Assembly: GCF_003573545.1 (NCBI RefSeq) | Contig: NZ_QWET01000022.1 | Location: 17,205-81,204 of the forward strand | Source: Mariniphaga sediminis | Lineage (GTDB): Bacteria; Bacteroidota; Bacteroidia; Bacteroidales; Prolixibacteraceae | Direction of reading: 5' to 3' | DNA: 64,000 nt | Shown: positions 9,395 to 17,735 of the stretch, piece after piece | How positions within the stretch are numbered: position 1 is the stretch's first letter | Layout: every line of letters begins with the position of its first letter | Notes under the pieces: generated by a model | Told to the model about the DNA's origin: nothing | The model's input: the letters and a program-made list of their open reading frames with translations, nothing else | Databases searched by the model: none | Translations under genes and position numbers: made by a program

Positions 9395-9688
9395 ATGGCA
9401 AGTGTTAGAAGTTTGAAAAAGGAAATTGACCTGTTGATGTCGCTGGTACTGAACGATTGTTTTTACATCGTGGAATACAATACGAAAGTAGATGCCGTAG
9501 CTGTTATGAAGATTGCTGAAGGAGTGATTGAAAAACACCGGGAGTTTCGTATCAGGGTTAACCATCCCGATGGAAAGGATGATCCCAAATTGGTAAAAAG
9601 GTACTTTAATGATTTGATCTCCGATGTGCTTTCTGCAGCTGATGAGGCATTCGAAAAACTTTCTGCAGAAGTAAAAAAGGTAGCCTGA
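9395..9688 (+). CDS. Conserved-looking hypothetical protein, 97 aa
   Basis: Small, mostly helical, charged protein with no signal peptide or membrane helix. It begins MASVRSLKKEIDLLMSLVLNDC and contains FRIRVNHPDGKDDPKLVKRYF, then an acidic helix to the end. No domain was recognised. The start at 9395 follows an A-rich stretch typical of Bacteroidota translation starts. It ends one base before the convergent DUF3859-like gene, leaving no space for a terminator. It is probably cytoplasmic; function unknown. Confidence 0.7.
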   Translation: MASVRSLKKEIDLLMSLVLNDCFYIVEYNTKVDAVAVMKIAEGVIEKHREFRIRVNHPDGKDDPKLVKRYFNDLISDVLSAADEAFEKLSAEVKKVA

Positions 9689-9689
9689 T

Positions 9690-10085
9690 TTATTTTTTTA
9701 CCAGCTCAAATATTTTACTGGCTACTACTTTCCCTTTGTGGTAAGTAGTTAGTTCCCATTTACCCAGTTTGTCTTCAAGGGGGCCCCATACGCAATCGCC
9801 CAGATAAAAGCGGTAATCGTTGGTGCTTATAAATTGCTCGCCTTCAAACGGAGGCGCAACCTCTCCTTTTTCATTTTTAAATGGCGGATGTTCAATTTTA
9901 AAAGTGATGGTTTCTGCTTTCGCCTTTTTAATATGTAAAACGTATCCAAATTCAGTTCCGATTTCTGCTTCAATTTTGGTTGTAAAATCCTGTATTCGGG
10001 GAATATCCTTGCTTTCGCGGTCCCATTTTGAGTATTCCCCGTAGCTTATCATTTTAAATTCATATTTACGTTTGCGCTTTACCAT
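9690..10085 (-). CDS. DUF3859-like protein
   Basis: About 131 residues from ATG 10085 (MVKRKRKYEFKMISYGEY). The upstream ATG at 10103 adds only a short non-conserved stretch. The pattern of beta strands with EIGTEFGYVLHIKKAKAETITFKIEHPPFKN, then WGPLEDKLGKWELTTYHKGKVVASKIFEL resembles DUF3859, an Ig-like small domain of unknown role. There is no signal peptide. The end GxWTxxxxxxGxxLxxxxF is the family's typical C-terminal signature as I remember it. Nothing in the neighbourhood suggests a pathway. Confidence 0.6.
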   Translation of the reverse strand: MVKRKRKYEFKMISYGEYSKWDRESKDIPRIQDFTTKIEAEIGTEFGYVLHIKKAKAETITFKIEHPPFKNEKGEVAPPFEGEQFISTNDYRFYLGDCVWGPLEDKLGKWELTTYHKGKVVASKIFELVKK

Positions 10086-10141
10086 CAGTATAAATATTTT
10101 CAAAGTATGTTTAAAAATATTTTTTTTGAGTGAGAATGTAG

Positions 10142-10149
10142 TAATTTTG
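10142..10149 (+). promoter_or_regulatory. -7 promoter box for the His-rich protein
   Basis: TAATTTTG matches the Bacteroidota consensus TAnnTTTG exactly. It is preceded by a T-rich stretch but no clean TTTG at 19 bases. It lies 18 bases before the GTG start. Confidence 0.4.
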
Positions 10150-10166
10150 CGACGAAATTTTTACAG

Positions 10167-10553
10167 GTGGTTTTTATCAGGGGAAATAGTAAACTTTTGT
10201 TTGTTTTTATCCTGCCGGTATATTTTTATATCGTTCAGAGTTCATTCCAAAACAAACATACGCATTTCTATCCCAACGGGATTGTAGTTACACATTCGCA
10301 CCCTGTTGATACGGAAAACGGACACCCCATTAATGAGCACGATCACTGCAAAACAGAAATTTGCTTCTTCCATCAGTTAAATTTTGATTATTTTATATAT
10401 ACTCCTGAATTACAAGTTATTTCAGACAGGCCCTCCCTCCCGGTCAGTTTTATTCTTTTTGACGAGCTGAACTCTGACTTCAGCTTTGGGAGACAACCTG
10501 TTAACCGCGGCCCACCCTCAGTATTTAGCCATTCTTTTAACCAACTTGCATAA
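10167..10553 (+). CDS. His-rich single-pass protein upstream of TonB receptor
   Basis: About 128 residues from GTG 10167; a TTG at 10197 is an alternative, and no ATG is available. One hydrophobic N-terminal helix (LLFVFILPVYFYIVQ) is followed by a histidine cluster: HTHFYPNG, THSHP, GHPINEHDHCKTE, then ICFFHQL. Eight or more His with Asp/Glu and Cys in about 40 residues strongly suggest a Cu, Zn or Ni ligand site outside the membrane. Small proteins of this design precede TonB receptors in Bacteroidota, and the receptor here follows within 190 bases on the same strand. I infer metal sensing, binding or delivery; no family name is claimed. Confidence 0.65.
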   Translation: MVFIRGNSKLLFVFILPVYFYIVQSSFQNKHTHFYPNGIVVTHSHPVDTENGHPINEHDHCKTEICFFHQLNFDYFIYTPELQVISDRPSLPVSFILFDELNSDFSFGRQPVNRGPPSVFSHSFNQLA

Positions 10554-10626
10554 TATTTGAAGCCTGAAAAGGGAAGTTTTCTTTTTTTATGTTTTTAAGA
10601 AGAGAAGTTGAATGGCAACATAAAAT

Positions 10627-10674
10627 ATCCCCAAAAATGGGGATTTCAGCAGAGGGGATTATCATCTACTTTTG
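10627..10674 (+). promoter_or_regulatory. Promoter and hairpin ahead of the TonB receptor
   Basis: ATCCCC (10627-10632) and GGGGAT (10639-10644) form a six-base stem. It overlaps a near -33 element TTTC (10644-10647), which sits 19 bases before a perfect -7 box TACTTTTG (10667-10674). The receptor ATG is at 10743, leaving a leader of about 60 bases. The palindrome at -33 could be an operator; that is inference. Confidence 0.5.
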
Positions 10675-10742
10675 CCCCTGACATTGATTCCAAAAAAACC
10701 AAAAAGGGTGGTTTGATACCGCTCATTACAGAAAAAATTAAC

Positions 10743-13112
10743 ATGAGATTATTAACCGTAGTTTATTTAACATCATTATTTTTTTATAGTCCATTTTTTG
10801 TTTATGCCGACGAACCGGAGAAAAAACCAAAGACCGATGCCATGCTTTTCGGGCATGTGGTTTCAGGCAAAGAACATGTTGCATTTGCAACCATTGTAGT
10901 GGAAGGAACCACCATTGCATCGGCTGCCGATGGCACGGGGCATTTTAAAATGACAAACTTGCCTGTGGGAAAGCAAACAGTAGTTATTTCCGCCATTGGT
11001 TACAAAACCCTGAAAAAGGAAGTGGAGCTCCGGGCAAATGAAAGTGTTACGCTTTATGCCCAACTTGAGACGGACAATATTGGTATTGAACAGGTTGTTG
11101 TTTCTGCCGACCGGAATGAGAAAAGCCGGACACATACCCCCACAATCGTAAACAGTATTAATCCGAAGCTGTTTCAACGGACGCAGAGCGTAACGCTGAG
11201 CGAAGGATTGAACTTTTCTCCGGGGTTACGGATGGAGAATAACTGTCAGAATTGTGGCTTTTCACAGGTTCGTATGAACGGGCTGGAAGGTCCCTATTCC
11301 CAGGTTCTTATCAATTCACGGCCAGTGTTTAGTGGGTTGGCCGGAGTTTATGGCCTCGAACTGATTCCGGCCAATATGATTGAACGCGTGGAGGTAATTC
11401 GCGGTGGCGGCTCTTCTATGTACGGAAGCAATGCCATTGCCGGAACCATTAACCTGATTACAAAAGATCCGATAGCCAACCGGTTTTCAGCTGCCATTTC
11501 GCAGGCATTCAGTGGTATGGGGCAGGATTATGAAGCTTCGAATGATTATAACATCGATTTAAATGGCTCGTTGGTGAGCGATGATTATAAAACCGGGTTG
11601 AGCCTTTTTGGGTTTCACCGGAAGCGCGATCCCCTGGATGCCAACGGCGATGGTTTTTCGGAAATGTCTTCCATTGAGAATGTTACCGTTGGTTCGCGTT
11701 TGTTTCAAAGGATTTCCGGCCGGGGGAAAATTACCCTGGATTACTTTCATATTAACGAGTCGAGAAGGGGAGGAAATAAATTCGATTTGCCCAAACATGA
11801 GGCGGATATTACAGAGAGCGTGATGCATCGGATTAACTCGGCTGCCGTTAACTTCGACTTGCTGTTGCGCGACTACGATAAATTTTCAGCATTTATTTCC
11901 ATGCAGGATGTTAGCCGCGATTCGTATTACGGGGCAGAACAGGATTTGTCGGCTTATGGTGAAACCGGTGATCTGACCTATTCGGCCGGTATTCAGTATA
12001 TCCGCCATCTGGATAACTTCCTTTTTTCGCCTGCCACCATTACCTCGGGGCTGGAATCGAACGGAAGTTCGCTAACCGATGAAAAGCTGGGATATTACGA
12101 CCCTGATGAAGATAAACATTATGGTAATACATTGGTGGCAGATCAAAAAATGGCCACGCAGGCCGGTTTTATTCAGTCGGAATGGAAGATAGATAAGCTG
12201 GTTATAAGCACAGGGTTGCGGTTGGATCATTACACGATTGAAGATAAGGCAAATTCAACCAGTGATATAAAAGGAGATGTATTAAGTCCGCGGGTAAATT
12301 TGCTGTATGATGTAACCGGTTTTTTTAAGTTCAGGGCGGGGTTTGCCCGGGGATTCAGGGCTCCTCAGATTTTTGATGAAGACCTTCACATTGAAACGTC
12401 GGGCTCCCGGAAGGTGCTGCATAAAAATGATGAATCACTGAGGCAGGAGTCTTCCAACAGTTTTACGGCTTCTCTGGATTTTTCGAATAGTTCCGGCCCA
12501 TGGCAGTACCAGCTTTTGGTAGAAGGTTTTTATACGCAGTTAATTAATCCGTTTGCCAATGAGTATGGTACGCCCGATGAAGACGGTGTGGTAATTTACA
12601 CCCGTGTGAATGCCGAAAGCGGGGCAAAAGTTCACGGAGTTAACCTGGAACTGAATGCTTCGCCTTCTGACCGGCTGCAGTTTCAATCGGGTTTTACCTT
12701 TCAGAAAAGCACATTTGAAGAGCCGCAGGAATTTGGCGAAACCCGCTTTTTCAGAACACCTGACACTTACGGTTATTTAAGTATGAATTATAATCCTTAC
12801 ATGCTTTTTAATGTAGCCTTTACCTGCAATTATACCGGCCCCATGTTAGTCCCTTATTTCGGATCGCGTTTGGATAAGCCGGCAGAAGGGCAGTTGAACA
12901 AGTCTGATTCATTTTTCGACATCGGCGTGAAGCTGAGTTATGATATCAGGATAACAGAGAATGTGAAATTGCAGGTTAACGGGGGCGTAAAAAATCTGTT
13001 TGACAGTTTCCAGAATGATTTCGATACCGGGATTGACCGCGACCCCGCATATATATACGGGCCGCTTTCACCCCGGACAATTTATCTGGGATTAAAGATA
13101 GGGAACCTGTAA
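10743..13112 (+). CDS. TonB-dependent receptor, probably for a metal
   Basis: About 789 residues from ATG 10743; the frame is open further up to 10608, but a signal peptide (MRLLTVVYLTSLFFYSPFFVYA) fixes the start. After it comes a CarboxypepD_reg-like domain (MLFGHVVSGKEHVAFATIVV; residues 30-110) and the plug domain with ENNCQNCGFSQVRMNG, LINSRPVFSGLAGVYGLE and VEVIRGGGSSMYGSNAIAGTINLITK. The rest is barrel, ending YLGLKIGNL. The C-x-x-C pair in the plug and the His-rich protein just upstream point to metal or metallophore import. No SusD partner is present, so it is not a Sus-type glycan system. Confidence 0.88.
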   Translation: MRLLTVVYLTSLFFYSPFFVYADEPEKKPKTDAMLFGHVVSGKEHVAFATIVVEGTTIASAADGTGHFKMTNLPVGKQTVVISAIGYKTLKKEVELRANESVTLYAQLETDNIGIEQVVVSADRNEKSRTHTPTIVNSINPKLFQRTQSVTLSEGLNFSPGLRMENNCQNCGFSQVRMNGLEGPYSQVLINSRPVFSGLAGVYGLELIPANMIERVEVIRGGGSSMYGSNAIAGTINLITKDPIANRFSAAISQAFSGMGQDYEASNDYNIDLNGSLVSDDYKTGLSLFGFHRKRDPLDANGDGFSEMSSIENVTVGSRLFQRISGRGKITLDYFHINESRRGGNKFDLPKHEADITESVMHRINSAAVNFDLLLRDYDKFSAFISMQDVSRDSYYGAEQDLSAYGETGDLTYSAGIQYIRHLDNFLFSPATITSGLESNGSSLTDEKLGYYDPDEDKHYGNTLVADQKMATQAGFIQSEWKIDKLVISTGLRLDHYTIEDKANSTSDIKGDVLSPRVNLLYDVTGFFKFRAGFARGFRAPQIFDEDLHIETSGSRKVLHKNDESLRQESSNSFTASLDFSNSSGPWQYQLLVEGFYTQLINPFANEYGTPDEDGVVIYTRVNAESGAKVHGVNLELNASPSDRLQFQSGFTFQKSTFEEPQEFGETRFFRTPDTYGYLSMNYNPYMLFNVAFTCNYTGPMLVPYFGSRLDKPAEGQLNKSDSFFDIGVKLSYDIRITENVKLQVNGGVKNLFDSFQNDFDTGIDRDPAYIYGPLSPRTIYLGLKIGNL

Positions 13113-13120
13113 TTGTTTAA

Positions 13121-13154
13121 AAAGAGGTTGTCAACTCAAAGGCAACCTCTTTTT
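13121..13154 (+). terminator. Intrinsic terminator of the TonB receptor gene
   Basis: AAAGAGGTTG (13121-13130) pairs perfectly with CAACCTCTTT (13143-13152), followed by TTA. The first arm starts nine bases after the stop codon. Confidence 0.85.
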
Positions 13155-13219
13155 ATTTGCAACGGGACAAAAGATTTGTAATTTTACGCCGTTCACTAAT
13201 ATAGGTTAAAACTTCGGAA

Positions 13220-14122
13220 ATGAATGAATTGGATGTCCAGAATAAGTTAAAAGCCCGGGATAAGAGAAACAACATTATTGTAATTGCCCTTTCGGTTATT
13301 CTTGTCGCTTTGGCTGTTTTATATTTTATGCAGAACAGGGAACACCGTTTGATAGTGAGTGAACTGAACGCAGAGAAAGATTCCATTCAATCGGAGTTGG
13401 GAGGCCTGGTAGTTCGGTATGATTCATTGCAAACCGAAAACGACACTATTAACGAACAGATATTGGTGGCACAAACCAAAGTAAAAGATTTGCTGCTGGA
13501 GATTGAACAGACTAAAAAAGTGAGTCTGGAGAAAATAAATTCATACCAGAAGCAGGTGACCACCCTTCGCGGTATTATGCGCGATTTTGTGGTGCAAATC
13601 GATTCGTTGAACCGCCGCAACCAGGAACTGCTGGCCGAGAATCTGGAAGTAAAAGAACAGTATAAGCAGATTGCCACCGAGAAAGAGCAGTTAAGCGTGG
13701 AGAAAAAAAGGTTGGAGAGAAACCTGGAACGTGCATCTGTACTTCAGGTACGCGATTTTGTTGTGGAGGCCCTGAACCGGCGCGACAAAGAAACACGTTT
13801 TGCTGACCGTGCGGAGCGAATACGCGTCTATTTTATTTTAAGCGAGAATGTTTCAGCAAAGCGGGGGTCGAAAGATATTTATGTACGTATAATGCGTCCG
13901 GATCAGCTTTTAATGAGCAAATCGGCCGACAATCTTTTCCGGTTTGAAGATTTAAAAGTACAATACTCTGCCATGCGTGAGGTGGTTTATGAAGGCCACG
14001 ATCTCCCGGTAGCTATTTTCTGGGATAATTCCAACGAACCGGAACTGATGACAGGTGAATACACCGTCGACCTTTTTGCCGACGGGTACAACATTGCCAC
14101 TACCACTTTTGAATTGAGGTAG
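13220..14122 (+). CDS. Membrane-anchored coiled-coil protein, hypothetical
   Basis: 300 residues. A short basic N-terminus (KLKARDKRNN) precedes one membrane helix (IIVIALSVILVALAVLYFM), so it is probably type II with the bulk in the periplasm. Residues 45-180 are a long heptad-rich coiled coil (ENDTINEQILVAQTKVKDLL, EKEQLSVEKKRLERNLE). The last 120 residues form a globular beta domain (RIRVYFILSENVSAKRG, YTVDLFADGYNIATTTFELR). The layout resembles cell-envelope spacer or scaffold proteins. No family was recognised and no catalytic motif is visible. It is a single gene convergent with the aldo/keto reductase. Confidence 0.75.
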   Translation: MNELDVQNKLKARDKRNNIIVIALSVILVALAVLYFMQNREHRLIVSELNAEKDSIQSELGGLVVRYDSLQTENDTINEQILVAQTKVKDLLLEIEQTKKVSLEKINSYQKQVTTLRGIMRDFVVQIDSLNRRNQELLAENLEVKEQYKQIATEKEQLSVEKKRLERNLERASVLQVRDFVVEALNRRDKETRFADRAERIRVYFILSENVSAKRGSKDIYVRIMRPDQLLMSKSADNLFRFEDLKVQYSAMREVVYEGHDLPVAIFWDNSNEPELMTGEYTVDLFADGYNIATTTFELR

Positions 14123-14189
14123 TATCATGTCCTGTTTTTAGTCTGCGGAAAAAACACAAGTCTGAAAAGCCCGTTGTCCCTTCTTTGGT

Positions 14190-15140
14190 CTAAGCATGCA
14201 TAAAGATAGGTTCGGTCACCTGGGCCAGCTCTTTTAACTGGTTCGTTTCCCGGGTTGTAATCGCACCAAAATCATTCATAAACTCCAGTGCTTTTAAAAA
14301 CAGGGTATTTTTTCCCGGAGGAATGGCCGCGGTGACATTTCTCGACAAGGTATATTTCAACGCCATTTTCATTATTTCCTCGTCGAGCACAGGCCGGTAC
14401 CATACATTTTTATAAATTTTTTGTTCATCGGGCTTCAGGCGGGTCAGCGCCATTGATTTCAGTGCCAGGATGCCCATGCCCCGTTTTTCTGCTTCGGCAT
14501 ATACCTGTGGTCCAAAGTTTCCGGCATTCCAGCAGGCAAAGTTGATGGGGAACAAAATGGAATCGAAATCGTAGTTCTCCATGGCCAGCATCGCGGCATC
14601 TACCGAGTGTGCCGAGAAACCAAGGTGTTTGATTTTCCCGTCTTTTTTTGCCTTTTCAAACACTTCCATGGCTCCGCCCGGTGCAAAAACCTGTTTTACA
14701 TCTTCGACTGAACTCAACGCATGCAACTGATACAGTTCAAAATGATCGGTTTGCAGGTGCCGCAGCGAATTTTCCAGATCTTTCTGTGCCCCGTCGGCAT
14801 CGCGCTGGTTGGTTTTGCAGGCCAGGAAACAATGGTTGCGGTAAGGTTTTAGCGCCGGCCCCAATCGCTCCTCTGCATTGCCGTAAGTAGGTGCCACATC
14901 GTAATAGTTAACCCCCAGTTCGTAAGCTTTGCTAACCAGTTCATTGGCAAACTCCTGAGGATTGTCATTCAGCATAATCCCGCCAAAGCCAATGATGGAA
15001 AGCTTCTCGCCTGTTTGACCAAGTACACGCCGTGGAATACGGTAGTCCGCCGGGAAGTTGCTTCCAAAATTTCGGATAGCCGGAATGGTTAACGCCAGCG
15101 TTCCCAATGCACTGTTTCTGATAAATTTCCTTCGTTTCAT
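14190..15140 (-). CDS. Aldo/keto reductase with Tat-like signal
   Basis: 316 residues. The N-terminus MKRRKFIRNSALGTLALTIP is a twin-arginine (RRKFI) signal, suggesting folded export. The TIM-barrel AKR motifs follow: IIGFGGIMLND, the catalytic Asp and Tyr in NYYDVAPTYGNAEERLGPAL, the Lys in FLACKTNQR and His in FELYQLHALS, and the late NADPH segment with SRNVTAAIPPGKN. The enzyme reduces carbonyls or oxidises alcohols and sugars with NAD(P)(H). In Bacteroidota, Tat-exported members often accompany glycan metabolism, but nothing here fixes a substrate. The dodecin-like gene lies 10 bases upstream on the same strand, so the two are likely cotranscribed. Confidence 0.92.
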   Translation of the reverse strand: MKRRKFIRNSALGTLALTIPAIRNFGSNFPADYRIPRRVLGQTGEKLSIIGFGGIMLNDNPQEFANELVSKAYELGVNYYDVAPTYGNAEERLGPALKPYRNHCFLACKTNQRDADGAQKDLENSLRHLQTDHFELYQLHALSSVEDVKQVFAPGGAMEVFEKAKKDGKIKHLGFSAHSVDAAMLAMENYDFDSILFPINFACWNAGNFGPQVYAEAEKRGMGILALKSMALTRLKPDEQKIYKNVWYRPVLDEEIMKMALKYTLSRNVTAAIPPGKNTLFLKALEFMNDFGAITTRETNQLKELAQVTEPIFMHA

Positions 15141-15150
15141 GCTTTTTTAG

Positions 15151-15366
15151 TTATTCGTGTCCCTGATATTTAAAAGAAACTTTGAGCTTGACCCGGTAAT
15201 ACTGTATTTTCCCTTCGTGCAGGTGCATGTCCATTTGGGTAACTTCAGCAATGCGCAAATCCCGCAGCGTTTCAGAAACGCGGGTAATGGCATTCTGGGC
15301 TGCTTTTTCCCATGATTCGGGACTGCTGCCCACAATTTCAATAATTTTATAAACACTGTCTGGCAT
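15151..15366 (-). CDS. Dodecin-like protein
   Basis: 71 residues, the size of dodecin, which forms a hollow dodecamer. The family pattern is clear: VYKIIEIVGSSPESWEKAA (strand then helix), then a strand ending YYRVKLKVSFKY. At the place where flavin dodecins carry the stacking Trp (a Trp-Phe-x-Val strand after the helix), this protein has Ile at residue 39 (RDLRIAEVTQMDM), so flavin binding in the known manner is doubtful. It may be a flavin-independent or ion-binding relative. Ten bases separate its stop from the start of the reductase gene. Confidence 0.82.
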   Translation of the reverse strand: MPDSVYKIIEIVGSSPESWEKAAQNAITRVSETLRDLRIAEVTQMDMHLHEGKIQYYRVKLKVSFKYQGHE

Positions 15367-15533
15367 AACTTTTTGTTTTTAAGGTTTAAAAAAAATATCG
15401 CCTTCTTGTACGATACTCCTGTGGTTTTGTTTGTCCTTCATAACAAAAATATTTACCCGGTACAGGCTGTTTCAGAAAGAAAACCTGTAGAATGGCGTGA
15501 AAGATAATTTCTGTGTGCAGGTGCGGTTAAGGC

Positions 15534-16358
15534 TTACGACAGTGTTGTCCTTTTTCCCTGAAATCCTTTTTCTGTTTTAACAACGGTGGCCTGTTCGGTA
15601 TAAAAATCGTGTTCGAAAAACAGGATGTAATTGTTTTCGGCAGCCTGGTTTAAAAAGGTCTCTTTTTCTTCCATGGTTTTTACCGGGTAGAGGTCGTACG
15701 AAGCCATCCAGAGTAAAGGGATGTGGGCCAGGGTAGGAATGAGGTCGGATGTGTAAACAATGGTTTTGCCTTCAAAACGGATAAACGGGATCATTTGCCC
15801 CGGCGTGTGCCCATCGTAAAATCGTACTCCGATATCCGGAAAAAGCTCTCCTTCTTTTTCCACCAGCCTGAGTTTTCCGGAGTGAAAAAGAAAATCCAGC
15901 ACTTCAGTATGGTAAGCGGCTTTTTCCCGCTGGTTGGATATTTTTGAATGCTCCCACTGGGTTTTACTGCACCAGTAATTGGCCTTGGGGAAAGCCGGTT
16001 TCAGTTTGCCGTTTTCATTTTTTACGCCCCCGGTGGCATGATCCCAATGCAGGTGCGTGAGAAAAACGTCGGTTATATCGGAGGGGGAATACCCGTTTTT
16101 TGCCAGTGAATCTTCAAGGTGGTTCCCCGGAATTACGCCGTTGTTTTTCAGGTGTTTTTCCGGATAGTGGTTTCCAATTCCCGTTTCAATCAAAATTTTT
16201 TGCGCGCCATTTTCTATTAACAGGCAGCGTAAAGCCAGCTTTGTAAAGTTGTTCTCGTCGGCGGGGTACACCTTGCTCCATAATACCTTGGGAATGGCTC
16301 CGAAAAGCGCGCCGCCATCGCAATGGAAACTTCCGGCTGAAACGGGAATGAGCTTCAT
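15534..16358 (-). CDS. MBL-fold metallo-hydrolase
   Basis: 274 residues. The metal-binding signature is VFLTHLHWDHATGG near residue 105 (HxHxDH); a later His is in VRFYDGHTPGQM and the Asp in VYTSDLIPT, matching the dinuclear-zinc lactonase/alkylsulfatase-like branch. ILIETGIGNHY precedes the motif as in N-acyl-homoserine lactonase-type proteins. Lactone or ester hydrolysis is likely, but the substrate is unknown. No signal peptide, so cytoplasmic. A TATCTTTC element upstream on the minus strand near 16370 is a weak -7 candidate. Confidence 0.88.
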   Translation of the reverse strand: MKLIPVSAGSFHCDGGALFGAIPKVLWSKVYPADENNFTKLALRCLLIENGAQKILIETGIGNHYPEKHLKNNGVIPGNHLEDSLAKNGYSPSDITDVFLTHLHWDHATGGVKNENGKLKPAFPKANYWCSKTQWEHSKISNQREKAAYHTEVLDFLFHSGKLRLVEKEGELFPDIGVRFYDGHTPGQMIPFIRFEGKTIVYTSDLIPTLAHIPLLWMASYDLYPVKTMEEKETFLNQAAENNYILFFEHDFYTEQATVVKTEKGFQGKRTTLS

Positions 16359-16469
16359 ATTTAAAAATTTTGAAAGATACCAGATAGTTCAAACCTTTTG
16401 TAAATCAATAAAATTCTGTGTAGAGCCTATCTGTTATCCTGTTATAACCAGGGGGCAAAAATAGAATTT

Positions 16470-17552
16470 TCAATCAGAAACAGATACCAGTTTTTGTTGA
16501 AAAGCGGTGTCAAGTGAAAAATCCATTACATGTTTAACTACGCCGGTGTAGTCCTGAACTCCCTTTTCCACGTTGTTTGTTTTCAGGTATACATCGTTCA
16601 CTTTGGAAGCCGCACGATCTATCTTTTCATTTCGGAGTTCTGACCAGTGTTTCTGTATTTTTCGAAAATCGTCTTTCACCCTTTCATCCAGTTGCCCGAC
16701 AATTTCAGGAAACTGTTCTAACCTTCTCCCGTGGTAAATAAAATACCGGAGAATGGCCAGGTTGGCTGAGTATTGCAGATGTTCCGACGGACTTTGGCTG
16801 CAAACCAGCCAGGAATAAAAGTTGGCCTCTGCCTCGCCGGTTATGCCGTATTGGTGTGCTTTTTCATGTGCCAGCACAAACGGGTATTCTACCGGCAGAT
16901 TGAACCGGTTTACATGCACTTCATTAAAAAATGGTCCGAAATAACCCGAAATACCTGCCTGCGCAAAAAAGTGGCTGAATGTAATTTTTTTGGCGTTTTG
17001 CTTTCCTGAAAGAGTGTTCAGCTGCAGCGCCGGCGCCAGTTTTTCGTACGACTGTTCAATAAAGCGGGCCATTTCCTGTTCATCCATGTTATGGAAGGAG
17101 CACCAGCTTGCATTTGTTTTTTCAACAAGTTCAGTAAAAACAGAAACAAAAGCCTCTGTTTCGGCCTGTTGTTCTTTCATTGTCAGGCGGTTGTTTAAAT
17201 CAGTGCGAAAGTAATTGAAACCCCAGAAAAGATAGAATGAAATATACACTGTGGCAAGTACATTTAACAGGATTTTTGCCGATTGGGAGAAGGAAATTTT
17301 CCGGAGAATGAGGAGGATTGTGCCAAAAATAAAAGAGAGGATCAGGAATATGTAGAACACATCATCCAGGGAGAAGGGAAGCCATTTGCTGAGAAAAGAG
17401 AGACAAGACGCCACAACGGGGTACAACATTTGGGAATAGTAACGTTCCACAAACTCCGGGTTATGAGCCCAAATTTGTGTCAATCCGAAAAACAGGAGTG
17501 CTGTAACCGGCAAAAACAACCATCTTTTTATGTTGAAATGTTTTGTTTTCAT
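16470..17552 (-). CDS. DUF3810-like membrane protein with HExxH motif
   Basis: 360 residues. Three N-terminal hydrophobic segments (WLFLPVTALLFFGLTQIW, the region around residues 60-80, and ILLNVLATVYISFYLFWGFN) precede a soluble domain with FVLAHEKAHQYGITGEAEANF near residue 235. HEKAH is an HExxH zinc-protease signature with a downstream Glu (GEAEANF), as expected for a gluzincin-like site. This layout fits DUF3810, a family seen in Bacteroidota and Firmicutes. Proteolytic activity is plausible but undemonstrated. It stands alone, divergent from the beta-barrel gene at 17736. Confidence 0.75.
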   Translation of the reverse strand: MKTKHFNIKRWLFLPVTALLFFGLTQIWAHNPEFVERYYSQMLYPVVASCLSFLSKWLPFSLDDVFYIFLILSFIFGTILLILRKISFSQSAKILLNVLATVYISFYLFWGFNYFRTDLNNRLTMKEQQAETEAFVSVFTELVEKTNASWCSFHNMDEQEMARFIEQSYEKLAPALQLNTLSGKQNAKKITFSHFFAQAGISGYFGPFFNEVHVNRFNLPVEYPFVLAHEKAHQYGITGEAEANFYSWLVCSQSPSEHLQYSANLAILRYFIYHGRRLEQFPEIVGQLDERVKDDFRKIQKHWSELRNEKIDRAASKVNDVYLKTNNVEKGVQDYTGVVKHVMDFSLDTAFQQKLVSVSD

Positions 17553-17735
17553 TACCCTTTTTCAAATCCGGAATGTCAGGATTCATGTGGTACAAAAAAA
17601 CAGCTAATTTTTGAATATTCATAGCCTTACACTCTGGCAGGCCTTATTTGGCGGAAGGAAACAATGATGCAAATGCTTACTGGATGCCGGTATTTGGAGT
17701 AACATTCTTATTTTTGAAGCCTAAAGCAACCATGT

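Noticed and set aside
10553..10742. Cobalamin or thiamine riboswitch before the TonB receptor
   Set aside because: None of the conserved B12-box or thi-box cores is present; only a short hairpin and a promoter were seen. The same holds upstream of mutA.
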